This document shows, in pieces, positions 39,275 through 48,235 of a stretch of 64,000 bases of DNA (the stretch's first letter is position 1; each line of letters starts with the position of its first letter). Source of the DNA: JBQLZO01 sp052168315 (GTDB lineage Bacteria; Planctomycetota; Phycisphaerae; Phycisphaerales; UBA1924); assembly GCA_052168315.1 (NCBI GenBank), contig JBQLZO010000025.1, forward strand, positions 62,001 through 126,000. Reading direction: 5' to 3'. Below the pieces are notes generated by a model. It searched no databases, was not told the DNA's origin, and worked only from the letters and a program-made list of their open reading frames with translations. A program made the translations under genes and the position numbers.

Positions 39275-41269
39275 ATGAGCACACACCACACCGTCCTGCT
39301 GACTGCGGGCGTCCTTGTCGCGGCACTCGGGAGTTCGCTCTCGGCCGCCGTGGCACAGGCCGACCGCCTCGCACCCTCAATCATCGGAGCGACCAGCGAC
39401 ACGAAGCCCGACCGCGCCGGCACGAACGCACCGGGAGAGGACGCCAAGCCCACGGCGCCCTCCTCGCGCGTCCGAATCGCCGGGCAGGACCGCCCCGGGC
39501 GGTCTGGGACCTCGCAGGTCCACGGCGGCGCCGGCGGGTCCGCCGGCAAGCCGGCGGCGATTACCTCGCCGGACCGGGGCGCACGCATCGCCGGCGCCGG
39601 GAAGAGCGGGAGCAACGGGAACGGCGACCCGGGCGCTTTCCCGAATCTGGACATCGCCATCGATGCCGGGGAGCGGATCGTCATCCGCGATCTGGACACC
39701 GACCGCGTGATCATCGATACGCGTGACACCGCGTTGTGGTCGAAGTTCGGCGCGAACAAGTGGCAGAAGCAGCAGAACTGGGCCGTGCCGAAGACGAGCA
39801 TCGAGCAGCGCCCGGGCGGGGTCGACATCGTGTTCCGTTTCGAGAACAACACGAGCACGCCGGCGCTGCTCGGCGAGTTCCGGATGCCGGGCATGAACCT
39901 CCCGGGCACGATCGAGACCCGCAACTTCTACCTCGATGCGTCCGAGACCACGCTCACGCGGAGCGGTCCGGCGAACAAGCACTGGTACTCGCGCCACTAC
40001 TCCTATCCCAGCCAGCTCTACGCACCCGTGATGCTGCTGGGCGACGATGACTACTCGATCGGCGTCTCGTTGAACTACCCGGTGACCGAGTTCCAGCACG
40101 CCGTGCGGACCCAGTACATGTCGGTCGTGTACCCGGGCGACCAGGGCACCGCGTGGCTCGCGCGCTTCCGGACCGACTACGCGTACACGATGGACGGCGA
40201 GTGGGAGATGCGCGGCCGCCTGCAGCCCGGCGAGTCGCGGACCTACACGATGTCCGTCCGCATCGTGAAGGAGCGAGCGGGCGACCATCCGAACCGCTGG
40301 CTCCAGGCGTTCACGCCCTACCGAGACTTTTTCCGTTCGACCTACGGCGGCGTGCAGTACCAGCGCGACCCGCGCCCGATCCAGCTTCTCTCGATGGCCA
40401 ACCGGAACCAGAACAACAACCGCGAGCAGAACCCTCGGTCGTACAACTTCTCGGGCACGCGGGCTCCGGATCGGTTTGGCTTCACGCCGTGGGCGGACTA
40501 CATGCGCGATCGTATGGACGCGGGTGTCGAGCGGTTCAACCTGGTGGGGATCTCGGGCGCGATGTGGGAGCACGAGCACCTGAACGCGCCGTTCCTCGTC
40601 GCCACGCCGTTCCTCAACGAGCCCGCGCTGGCGATGGCCCGCAATTCCCTCGATGAGCTCCGGTCGCTGCAGTCCGATGGCGCGAACATCGGGTTCTGGT
40701 GGGGGCGGTCGGCGCAGGTGATGTTCGGTTGGGACACCGGGCAGGTCGCGGTGCTCGATCCGTCCAACCCCGCGCACATCAAGGCCGCGCGCGACGAGAT
40801 CGCCGCGGCGAGGCAGATGGGCGCTTCCACGATGGGCCTGGACGCGTTCAAGAACATGTCGACCTGGGATGCGTACGGGTATCTCAAGGAGATTCGTGCC
40901 GAGAATCCGGACATGGACTTCGTGATCGAGCCGATGCCAGCGGATGTGCTGCACACGCTGGCTCCCGGTTTCCTGTTCGTCAACCGCCCGAAGGGGCAGG
41001 AGGACTTCGCCGCCGAGGAACCCCATGTCTTCGCGGACTTCCTTCTCCCGGGTCATGAGATCTGGGGCAACATCCGCTCCACGCCGTTCTACGAGCAGGG
41101 GCTGGCGGTCAAGGGTGCGGGGGTGCCCGACCCGGTGCTCCGCGCTGCGGCGGAGAAGGCGGCGGCGAACGGATACTCACCGGTCATCTTCGGCGAGCCT
41201 GACATCCGCAACTGGGACATCGATGCAAAGGACTCGTGGAAGAGTTCCGTTCCGGCGGACCTCCACTGA
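39275..41269 (+). CDS. Large secreted protein of unknown function
   Basis: A 664-residue exported protein. ATG 39275 follows GGAGG by 6 bases (39272 is one codon upstream) and starts a signal peptide (TVLLTAGVLVAALGSSLSAAVAQA). Residues about 30-130 are a low-complexity Gly/Pro/Arg/Asp linker. The main part begins with a beta-rich domain (DIVFRFENNTSTPALLGEFRMPGMNLPG, GDDDYSIGVSLNYP) and continues with an alternating helix/strand region (RFNLVGISGAMWEHEH, GFWWGRSAQVMFGW, AARQMGASTMGLDAFKNMSTW) that looks like a TIM barrel of a glycoside hydrolase type. No catalytic residues can be assigned with confidence. A terminator follows at 41334. Confidence 0.75.
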   Translation: MSTHHTVLLTAGVLVAALGSSLSAAVAQADRLAPSIIGATSDTKPDRAGTNAPGEDAKPTAPSSRVRIAGQDRPGRSGTSQVHGGAGGSAGKPAAITSPDRGARIAGAGKSGSNGNGDPGAFPNLDIAIDAGERIVIRDLDTDRVIIDTRDTALWSKFGANKWQKQQNWAVPKTSIEQRPGGVDIVFRFENNTSTPALLGEFRMPGMNLPGTIETRNFYLDASETTLTRSGPANKHWYSRHYSYPSQLYAPVMLLGDDDYSIGVSLNYPVTEFQHAVRTQYMSVVYPGDQGTAWLARFRTDYAYTMDGEWEMRGRLQPGESRTYTMSVRIVKERAGDHPNRWLQAFTPYRDFFRSTYGGVQYQRDPRPIQLLSMANRNQNNNREQNPRSYNFSGTRAPDRFGFTPWADYMRDRMDAGVERFNLVGISGAMWEHEHLNAPFLVATPFLNEPALAMARNSLDELRSLQSDGANIGFWWGRSAQVMFGWDTGQVAVLDPSNPAHIKAARDEIAAARQMGASTMGLDAFKNMSTWDAYGYLKEIRAENPDMDFVIEPMPADVLHTLAPGFLFVNRPKGQEDFAAEEPHVFADFLLPGHEIWGNIRSTPFYEQGLAVKGAGVPDPVLRAAAEKAAANGYSPVIFGEPDIRNWDIDAKDSWKSSVPADLH

Positions 41270-41333
41270 CGGTGAGTCCCGCCGCGCCGGCGCCGCTCAT
41301 CTGATCCGATGTGTCATCGGCAGGACCGCTCTC

Positions 41334-41370
41334 CAACGGCTTCGCATCGCGCGAAGCCGTTGTTTGCTTT
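41334..41370 (+). terminator. Rho-independent terminator
   Basis: A perfect 12-bp stem (CAACGGCTTCGC at 41334-41345, GCGAAGCCGTTG at 41351-41362), a 5-base loop and the tail TTTGCTTT. It lies 64 bases after the large secreted protein gene and faces the convergent FHA-GspE gene. Confidence 0.92.
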
Positions 41371-41394
41371 GGGGGCCCTCGCGGGACGGCGGGC

Positions 41395-43389
41395 TCACCC
41401 GGTGACGCGTTCGATCTCTTCGAGCGATGTGATCCCACGGGCCGCGAGCGACCAGCCGACCTGCTGCAGGGTCTGGAAGACCCCCTGCTCGATGATCCGC
41501 TTCATGCCCTGGATGCTCGGGGTGGTGAGGATGAGGTCGCGCAGGGCATCGTTGTTCTTGAAGTCGAGCATCTCGTAGATGCCGCGTCGCCCGAAGTACC
41601 CGGTCCGCAGGCACTTGGCGCATCCGGTGGCGGTGAACACCGTGGGCTTGCCCTCGAGGAACTTGCCGACGCGGGTGGCCTGGCCCGGCGTGACCGGGAC
41701 CTCGCGCCGGCAGGACTCGCACAGCACGCGCACCAGCCGCTGGGCGAGCACGACATCGAGCGAGTTGGCGACGAGGTAGGGCTCGACGCCGAGGTCGATC
41801 AGGCGGAAGACGGACCCGATGGTGTCCTTGGCGTGGACGGTGCTGAGCACGACATGCCCGGTCATCGCGGCCTGCATCGCGGTCCGCGCGGTTTCCTGGT
41901 CGCGGATCTCGCCGACGAGGATGACATCGGGGTCCTGGCGGAGCACCGAGCGGAGCAGCTCGCCGAAGGATGAGTCTTCGGCGACGGGGATCTGCGTGAC
42001 GCCATCGACATAGTACTCGACGGGGTCCTCGATGGTGATGACATTGCGGCGCTCGCGGTCGATCTCGCGGAGCGCGTTGTACAGGGTCGTCGTCTTTCCG
42101 GAGCCGGTGGGCCCGGAGACGAGCAGGAGGCCGGTGTCCTGCTCGCAGATTTTCTTGACCCGATCGAACATGAACGCGGGGAGGTTCAGGTCGCTGAGCT
42201 TCGTCGGCGCGTTGGCGCCGTCGAGGAGGCGGACGACGAGTTTCGAGCCGTGGACGGTGGGCGTGAACGAGGCGCGGTAGTCGATGCGGCGTCCGTCGAA
42301 CCGGGCGGAGAAGTGCCCATCCAGCACGGCGTCGCGCTTGCCCTGCTTGAACTGGCAGGCGGTCTTGATCAGGCGGAGGGTGAGCCCGCCGGTCTCGAGC
42401 GGGAGGTCGACGATGTGGACCATCGCGCCGTCGATGCGCATGCGGACGACCACCGAGTGCTCTCGGGGCTCCATATGGATGTCGGTGGCCCGGGCCTTGC
42501 CCGCGCACATGAGGATGAGGCGGGTGGCGACCGCTCCCGCGCCGTCGCCCTCGAACGCGGCGGAGGGTCGGCCATCGGCGTTGATCAGCACGACCATCGG
42601 GAGTTCATCGCTCGAAGGCGGGAGCGAGAGCGTCATCTTCTCCAGTCGCGTGTCCCACCGCACGCCGTCTGAAGATGACGCGGGCGGACTCGGGGATTCT
42701 GGCGCTGCCCGACGCGGACGCGAGCCGGCGGGGACGACCGGGCGCAGTAGATCCTCATCGACATCGTCGAAGATCGGCTGGACCTCGGGGCTCTGGAACC
42801 GCCCCGCGCGCGACGCATCACGATCCGTGGTCTCGGGCTCGAGCGCGATCTCGTCGTCGGAATGCGCCGATGCTCGGGCGGCGCCAGCGCTCTTGGCGTC
42901 GGCGGGCTCATCTTCGGCGATCGCTCGCACGAGCCGAGCCTTGTGCGCCCGCGAGGCCTCTCCGAGTTCCTCGCGCCGTCGGCGCTCCTGCTCGGCGCGT
43001 TCGGCCTGGCGTGCGCGGAGCCCGCGCCCGCGTTCGCGTTCGCGTTCGGGGGATTCGGCGTCATCCGAGCCGGGTTTGTGGGGCTGGTCGGCGCGCACCA
43101 CGAAGGTCGTTCGTCCGATTGTCAGCGTGTCGCCATCGTGCAGGGTTGTCTCGGTGACGCTTGCGCCGTTGACCTTGGTGCCGTTCTGCGAGCGGAGATC
43201 GCGCACGATCAGTCGCCCGTCATCGCCCAGCACGATCATGCAGTGTCGTCGGCTGGCCCGTTCGTCGTCCACGACGAGGTCCGTTCCCGGGTGGCGTCCG
43301 AGCACGAGTTCCCGTTTGGAACCGACCTCGAGATCGAGCGCTCCACGCGGCGCATCGGCGTTCTCGCGGATGATCTCGTAACGCGGCAT
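41395..43389 (-). CDS. FHA domain fused to GspE/PilB-type secretion ATPase
   Basis: A 664-residue cytosolic protein. Residues 1-105 form an FHA domain (GRHPGTD at 31-37, SRRH at 46-49, NGTKVNG at 69-75), which binds phosphothreonine. A charged Arg/Glu-rich linker follows (about 105-245). The C-terminal part is a complete type II secretion/type IV pilus assembly ATPase: GKARATDIHMEP, Walker A GPTGSGKTT near 427, the Asp box, Walker B ILVGEIRD, the His box STVHAKD and the tetracysteine zinc site (CESC...CAKC). It probably powers pilus or pseudopilus assembly, under phosphorylation control. ATG 43389 has GGGAG 5 bases upstream. No other secretion genes are adjacent. Confidence 0.92.
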   Translation of the reverse strand: MPRYEIIRENADAPRGALDLEVGSKRELVLGRHPGTDLVVDDERASRRHCMIVLGDDGRLIVRDLRSQNGTKVNGASVTETTLHDGDTLTIGRTTFVVRADQPHKPGSDDAESPERERERGRGLRARQAERAEQERRRREELGEASRAHKARLVRAIAEDEPADAKSAGAARASAHSDDEIALEPETTDRDASRAGRFQSPEVQPIFDDVDEDLLRPVVPAGSRPRRAAPESPSPPASSSDGVRWDTRLEKMTLSLPPSSDELPMVVLINADGRPSAAFEGDGAGAVATRLILMCAGKARATDIHMEPREHSVVVRMRIDGAMVHIVDLPLETGGLTLRLIKTACQFKQGKRDAVLDGHFSARFDGRRIDYRASFTPTVHGSKLVVRLLDGANAPTKLSDLNLPAFMFDRVKKICEQDTGLLLVSGPTGSGKTTTLYNALREIDRERRNVITIEDPVEYYVDGVTQIPVAEDSSFGELLRSVLRQDPDVILVGEIRDQETARTAMQAAMTGHVVLSTVHAKDTIGSVFRLIDLGVEPYLVANSLDVVLAQRLVRVLCESCRREVPVTPGQATRVGKFLEGKPTVFTATGCAKCLRTGYFGRRGIYEMLDFKNNDALRDLILTTPSIQGMKRIIEQGVFQTLQQVGWSLAARGITSLEEIERVTG

Positions 43390-43537
43390 GGCGGCTCCCG
43401 GTCCGGCGCAGGACGACCCCGTCGTGCGCTTCGTCACACGATCGGACGCCCCGCATGGTACGAGCGTTCGGGCAATCGCCGATCACAAAATCGGGCGGGA
43501 TCCGCGTGGTTCGCCCGGCGGCCCCCGGGATGGCGGG

Positions 43538-43984
43538 TCACCCGACCCTTGGCGCCCCGAGCATGCGGAGCGCGAAGCCGATGGCGGCCCGAGCGATGCT
43601 CATGGCGGTCGTGTCCCGGGCCACCGCCTCCAGCAGCGCCGATCGGGCCTGTTCGGCCGCCCTGACATCGACGCGACCGATCGCGCCGATCCCGGACGGA
43701 TCCGACAGCGCATCGCCCAGCGCCGCCCGAGACGATCGCTCTATCGAGGCGACATCCTCCCGGTACGACGCGAGGAGCATGGCCTGGCGGGCCAGCAGGC
43801 TCTGCGCCGCGACGAGTTCCATCAGAGCCGCGAGCATCGCGGACCGTTCGGAAGCGTTCAGAGCCCGCGGCGGGAGGGCGGGATCGGCCAGGAGCGATGC
43901 GAGCGCGTTCGCATCCACGCGGGCTGGAGCCTGTGAGGATGGGGTCTCGGATGGGAGCGCGTGATGGGGGTGCTTTTGGTCCAT
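43538..43984 (-). CDS. Hypothetical protein, Ala-rich and helical
   Basis: A 148-residue soluble protein without a recognised family. A His/Pro/Ser-rich start is followed by mostly helical, Ala/Leu/Arg-rich sequence (RSAMLAALMELVAAQSLLARQAMLLASYREDVASIERSSRAALGDAL). The ATG has AAAGGAA 9 bases upstream, which supports it as a real gene. It lies between the lipoprotein-like gene upstream (105 bases) and the FHA-GspE gene downstream (148 bases) on the same strand, so the three may be co-expressed. Confidence 0.6.
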   Translation of the reverse strand: MDQKHPHHALPSETPSSQAPARVDANALASLLADPALPPRALNASERSAMLAALMELVAAQSLLARQAMLLASYREDVASIERSSRAALGDALSDPSGIGAIGRVDVRAAEQARSALLEAVARDTTAMSIARAAIGFALRMLGAPRVG

Positions 43985-44089
43985 GGTGCGTGGTTCCTTT
44001 GTGATGGTCTTGCGACGCCCGGGACTTCGGGCGCACGGGTTCCTGGGGCGTTGATCGATGGTTGTGTCGAGCGGGCATGGGCTCGGGGC

Positions 44090-44905
44090 TCACTCTTCGA
44101 GCATCCGCATCAGCAGCGAGCGAGCGCCCGAGCGCAGGTCGGGATCCTCGATGTGCTCGAGCAGGGGGATCCATGTCGTGGCCCGCGCCGATGCGCCTTC
44201 TTCATGGGCCTTGATCGCTCCGCGCAGCGAGTCGGCGTTGCTGGTGAGTTCGTTGAACAGCAGCGCGACCCGCGTCTCGTGTTCGGCGAACGCGGCGCGG
44301 ATGGCCTGGGCCTGGCGGTCGTGATCAGAGATCGGCGCCAGCGTGGAGAGCATCTCGTGGCGCACTTTCCGCGCCGCATCGCCGTTCAGCCGCGTCGCGA
44401 TGGTGTAGTCGTGCACGAACCGGCGGGCCTCGATGCGCGTCATGCGCCCCGAGGCGACCTCGGCGATCAGCGGGTTTGGCGGCGCGCTGGTGTCGGCTCG
44501 GGCGGTTCGCTGCACGCCCGCCTCGATGGCCTCGTCGATCGCGTGCGGTTCGGGATCGCTCACTCCGATCAGCCCATCCCCGATCAGCGAGCGATGGATG
44601 GTCCCGAGCAGGAGCGCGCGGCGCTGCTCGAGCGAGGCGTCGAGATGGGCCCGGAGCCACGCGAGGTCCCGGGCGTAGGCGCCCGCGAGCCCCTCGATCG
44701 CGTCCGCGTTGTGTTCGAGCACGCGCATGCTCGCCGATGATGCTCTGACCGGAGCGCATCCGGGGAACAGAGCCAGCAGCGCCAGCGCGACGAAGGTGAG
44801 AAGGATCAGCGATGCGTCGCGGAGCGGTTCGATCGGCGGGATCGGCGATCCGGGCTGACCATGCTCCTGAGCGAGCGCCTTGCTTCGGACATTCCATTGT
44901 GCCAT
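44090..44905 (-). CDS. Hypothetical lipoprotein- or membrane-anchored helical protein
   Basis: A 271-residue protein. ATG 44905 has GGAG 5 bases upstream; the frame is open further back. A single hydrophobic helix at about 31-50 (LILLTFVALALLALFPGC) ends in FPGC, which could be a lipobox or a simple anchor. The exported part is almost entirely helical and charged (NADAIEGLAGAYARDLAWLRAHLDASLEQRRALLLG and FAEHETRVALLFNELTSNADSLRGAIKAHEEG), suggesting a coiled-coil protein. No family recognised. The start region is divergent from the cyclo-ligase gene. Confidence 0.65.
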   Translation of the reverse strand: MAQWNVRSKALAQEHGQPGSPIPPIEPLRDASLILLTFVALALLALFPGCAPVRASSASMRVLEHNADAIEGLAGAYARDLAWLRAHLDASLEQRRALLLGTIHRSLIGDGLIGVSDPEPHAIDEAIEAGVQRTARADTSAPPNPLIAEVASGRMTRIEARRFVHDYTIATRLNGDAARKVRHEMLSTLAPISDHDRQAQAIRAAFAEHETRVALLFNELTSNADSLRGAIKAHEEGASARATTWIPLLEHIEDPDLRSGARSLLMRMLEE

Positions 44906-45113
44906 CGCGACTCCACGGCCTCTCCCGCGGCGCGTGCGGTCATGGGGACATCCTGCGCTCCGTCGCCTTGTGTGCAAGCGGATTCTCTGGGCGACGGCGC
45001 TGGTTCTCACGATTTCCATCGCACCGGCGGTTCCCGTGCGCACGAACGCGGTCGATACGCGTCGCGCGCCGATGATCTACATTCCGGGCATGGATCCCGG
45101 TGGAGACGAGTCC

Positions 45114-45755
45114 GTGCCGGTGGGCACACACAAGCGCGCGCTCCGGACGGAGATGAGGGGTGTTCTTTCGGGCGTGTCGATCGATGAGCATCGCTGTTGG
45201 TCGGCGGGCGTGTGCGATCACATCGCGGGATCACCGGAGTTCGATCGCGCGGGGGTGGTGGCGGTGTTCGGGGCGATTCCCGGGGAGGTAGATCTGACGG
45301 GGCTCGTGGTCCGAGCGCTCAAGGGTGGTAAGCGGGTCGCCTGGCCACGCGTGTCGTGGGACACCGGCGCGATGGAGATGGTGGCGATGGACCGTGCCGA
45401 CTGGGCGAGTGGAGGCGGGGGCGTGGGCGGGCGATTCGGCCTTGTTGAGCCGTCGCCGGAGTTCGCAGGCCTCTCGATGGACGATCTGGTCGGCGCCCGC
45501 CCGCTCGTGCTGGCTCCTGGGCTGGCATTCGATCGCGAGGGGCGCCGGCTTGGTCGCGGTGCCGGGTTTTACGACCGGTTTCTCGGCGCGATGCGCTCGG
45601 TTGCGGGGCGCGCGCCGGGTGCCCGCTTTGCCCGTGGCGTGGTGGCCCTGGGCGTTTGCTTCGGGGTGCAGCTTGTCGAGCGCGTGCCCGCGGATGCGAA
45701 CGATGAGGCGATGGACGCGATCGTGACGGAGCACGGGCTTATCATCTGTTCGTAG
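45114..45755 (+). CDS. 5-formyltetrahydrofolate cyclo-ligase
   Basis: Converts 5-formyl-THF to 5,10-methenyl-THF with ATP, recycling folate. The conserved start is THKRALRTEMR, with the basic residues that bind ATP; then VFGAIPGEVDLTGLV and, in the C-terminal half, the signature PGLAFDREGRRLGRGAGFYDRFL, where G-x-G-FYDR binds the nucleotide phosphates. GTG 45114 follows GGAG by 8 bases and gives 213 residues, close to the family length; ATG 45072 is an alternative without a visible ribosome-binding site. The gene is also called ygfA/fau in other bacteria. Confidence 0.9.
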   Translation: MPVGTHKRALRTEMRGVLSGVSIDEHRCWSAGVCDHIAGSPEFDRAGVVAVFGAIPGEVDLTGLVVRALKGGKRVAWPRVSWDTGAMEMVAMDRADWASGGGGVGGRFGLVEPSPEFAGLSMDDLVGARPLVLAPGLAFDREGRRLGRGAGFYDRFLGAMRSVAGRAPGARFARGVVALGVCFGVQLVERVPADANDEAMDAIVTEHGLIICS

Positions 45756-45947
45756 CCGGATTCCGATCCGCCGGCGGGCGGCGGGGTGCGCCGGTTCACG
45801 CGACCGCCCACCGATTGCCGATGCACTCGTGTGCCGACCCCGGGGGTGGATCGCCCGCGTCCGGGGATGGATCCCGATGGCGGACCGGATGGGCGGCGGG
45901 GAACGGGCACGGGTCCATGACTGGCCCACGACTGGAGAGCAGCACGG

Positions 45948-47237
45948 ATGGCGCTTCCTTCTCAGATGGCTCGGCCGACGGTGACTCGTCGGATCTCGTT
46001 CCGGTCCGGCGGCTCGCGTCGGCGTCGCCCGAGCGGGCCGATGAGGCCGCTGGTTGTCTTCGCGGTGCTGATCGGCGCGGTCGCCCTCGGCGCGTGGATG
46101 CTCTGGCCGGACGGGGGCACGCCGGAACAGAACAAGCCGACGACGACCGTCGTGAACGCGGGAGAGCCGACGGGATCGACCCGTCGCCTGCCGGTGTCGA
46201 ACCAAGGCGGCTCTGGGACCGATCGTTCCGGAGATCGTTCGGTTGCGGGCGGGCTAGAGATGGGGCGTCCGGGGACACCGGCGGTCAACCCCACGCCGAC
46301 GCCGGTCCGTCGCGAGCCGACGCCCGATGAGGCCGCGGGTTGGACCAACGCTTCGGATCCCAACGCGGCGGACCCGACGCGTGGCGCGGCGGAGACGCCG
46401 ATCGTCCGGACGCCCGAGGTCCAGCGCCCGGCGGCTCCCCCGGTGCGTCCGAGGAACGAGGCGCAGGCGATTCTGGCCGTGGCTGATCGTGCGCTGGCGG
46501 AGAACCGCCCGGTGGATGCCCGCGAGGAGTTGAACCGGGCCCTGCACGCGGTGGACTTCACCGACGCGGAGCGCGATGCGTTCCGGATGAAGCTGAGCGA
46601 GATCAACGAGGCGCTGTTCTTCTCCCCCAGCGTGACGCCCGGCGACCCGTTGGTGTTTGAGTACACCGTCAAGTCCGGGGACATGCTGATCAACATCGTT
46701 CGGCGGGAGAAGTCGCAGGTGGACTGGCGGTTCATCACGCGGATCAACCGGATCTCCGACCCGGGGAAGATCCGCGTCGGGCAGTCGATCAAGCTGGTCC
46801 GGGGGCCGCTGCACGCGGTGGTGGACAAGTCGTCTTACCGGCTCGACCTGTACGCCGACCAGACCGATGGGAAGGGGAACCGGTTCTATCTGCGGTCGTT
46901 CCCGGTCGGCCTGGGCGAGTACGACTCGACACCGCTCGGGGCGTTCGTCGTGCGGGACAATTCCAAGCTGATCAATCCGCGTTGGGTGAACCCGCGGACG
47001 GGCGAAGTGTTCGCGGCCGACAACCCCGCGAACCCGATCGGCGAACGCTGGGTCGGTCTGGAGGGCACCGACCCCGGCACGGCGGCGCTGAACGGGTACG
47101 GGATCCACGGGACGATCGAGCCGACGAGCATCGGGAAGCAGGCGTCCATGGGGTGCGTGCGGATGCTCAGCCCGGATGTTGAGTTGATCTACGAGGTGCT
47201 CATCGAGCAGGCGTCGACGGTTCGGATCGTGCCCTGA
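45948..47237 (+). CDS. LysM / YkuD L,D-transpeptidase
   Basis: Periplasmic cell-wall enzyme that links peptidoglycan stems or attaches proteins to them. The protein has 429 residues. A basic N-terminus and one membrane helix (PLVVFAVLIGAVALGAWML, about 34-52) anchor it. A long Pro/Thr/Arg linker follows. Residues about 236-284 are a LysM domain (YTVKSGDMLINIV...GQSIKLV). The C-terminal YkuD domain carries the active site H387-G-T ... S-x-G-C403-V-R405. The ATG has GGAG about 10 bases upstream. It is flanked by genes of the same strand but at distances that suggest separate transcripts. Confidence 0.95.
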   Translation: MALPSQMARPTVTRRISFRSGGSRRRRPSGPMRPLVVFAVLIGAVALGAWMLWPDGGTPEQNKPTTTVVNAGEPTGSTRRLPVSNQGGSGTDRSGDRSVAGGLEMGRPGTPAVNPTPTPVRREPTPDEAAGWTNASDPNAADPTRGAAETPIVRTPEVQRPAAPPVRPRNEAQAILAVADRALAENRPVDAREELNRALHAVDFTDAERDAFRMKLSEINEALFFSPSVTPGDPLVFEYTVKSGDMLINIVRREKSQVDWRFITRINRISDPGKIRVGQSIKLVRGPLHAVVDKSSYRLDLYADQTDGKGNRFYLRSFPVGLGEYDSTPLGAFVVRDNSKLINPRWVNPRTGEVFAADNPANPIGERWVGLEGTDPGTAALNGYGIHGTIEPTSIGKQASMGCVRMLSPDVELIYEVLIEQASTVRIVP

Positions 47238-47513
47238 TCCGGCGTTTGCCTCATTCCCGGACGGGTGGCGGCTCGGTTCCTGTGCGCGGACGCCGGTGCG
47301 ATCGAGCGGAGTCTGCTGAATGCCGGAACCGCACCCCCCGCGCCGGCGAAGGTGCGTGTTGCCGCATCCGCGTGCGGGGTCACCGGTAGGCCATCGCTCG
47401 GAATCGCGGGAGTGCTGAGCGTCGTTCGCGGGCTGCGACGGCGCGAGACGCCGGTGTGCGCTCTTTCGGGCGCGCCCGCGCACCGCGATCGAACACACGA
47501 AAGGACGAGACTG

Positions 47514-48059
47514 ATGTTCAAGCACAATGGCTGTGCCGCTGCGCTGATCGGTGCGGCGACGGTGGCGGCGGGCGCGGGCGGGATCGGGACGGCAACGGCC
47601 TCCGCGGCGCAGATCGAGACGCGGGAGTTCTTCTTCGCGGGCGTTGGGAGTTCCTACTTCGCCGCGATCTTCGCGGGCGACCCGATCATCGGGAAGGAGA
47701 TCGTGGAGACGCGCATCACGCTGAATGTGAACATCACCGGCGGCGATGCGGCCAACTTCGAGACGGATGTCACCCTCCCCATCATCCCCTTCGAGGGCAA
47801 CCAGGAGTTCGTGTTCCTGACGGGCGACATGCTCGGCTGGAGCGGCACGGACCAGTTCTCGTACAGCGTGACGACGGACATGCTCAACGGCGTGTTCCGC
47901 GCGGGTGGCTACGGCGGCGAGACGCCCGGGCAAGGGTTCTCCGGCTCGATCCTCGAGGGCTCGGTGATCGAGGTCGACTACATCGTTCCGGGGCCCGGGA
48001 CCTGGGCGATGGCGATCCCGGGCGGGCTTCTCATCGCGCGGCGGCGGCGGATGCGCTGA
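47514..48059 (+). CDS. Small secreted protein with PEP-CTERM-like tail
   Basis: A 181-residue exported protein. ATG 47514 has AAAGGA 8 bases upstream and starts a signal peptide (CAAALIGAATVAAGAGGIGTATASA). The mature part is beta-rich and Gly/Phe-rich (FFFAGVGSSYFAAIF, ITLNVNITGGDAANFETDVTLP). The C-terminus PGPGTWAMAIPGGLLIARRRRMR has a short PGPG motif, a weak hydrophobic segment and basic residues, a variant of the sorting signals at 24400 and 27325. Function unknown. Confidence 0.78.
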   Translation: MFKHNGCAAALIGAATVAAGAGGIGTATASAAQIETREFFFAGVGSSYFAAIFAGDPIIGKEIVETRITLNVNITGGDAANFETDVTLPIIPFEGNQEFVFLTGDMLGWSGTDQFSYSVTTDMLNGVFRAGGYGGETPGQGFSGSILEGSVIEVDYIVPGPGTWAMAIPGGLLIARRRRMR

Positions 48060-48235
48060 ACGCTCCTGGCCCGTGATTTGATCGCTGCTCTCCGACCGGC
48101 GCTGGTGCCCCCACGATGCATCGGCGTCGGCCGTTCACGCGATCTGCTGCCACAGGGTGCCCCGTCCCGGGGTTCGCATCGCTCGATGGGGGCGATCGGT
48201 GGACCGGATGCGCGCCCGCCGGTAGTGTGGCTGGC

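Noticed and set aside
44880..45071. Membrane-like N-terminus (RILWATALVLTISIAPAVPV) of the cyclo-ligase
   Set aside because: The enzyme is cytosolic and its conserved part starts later; the stretch overlaps the divergent gene start and has no ribosome-binding site.
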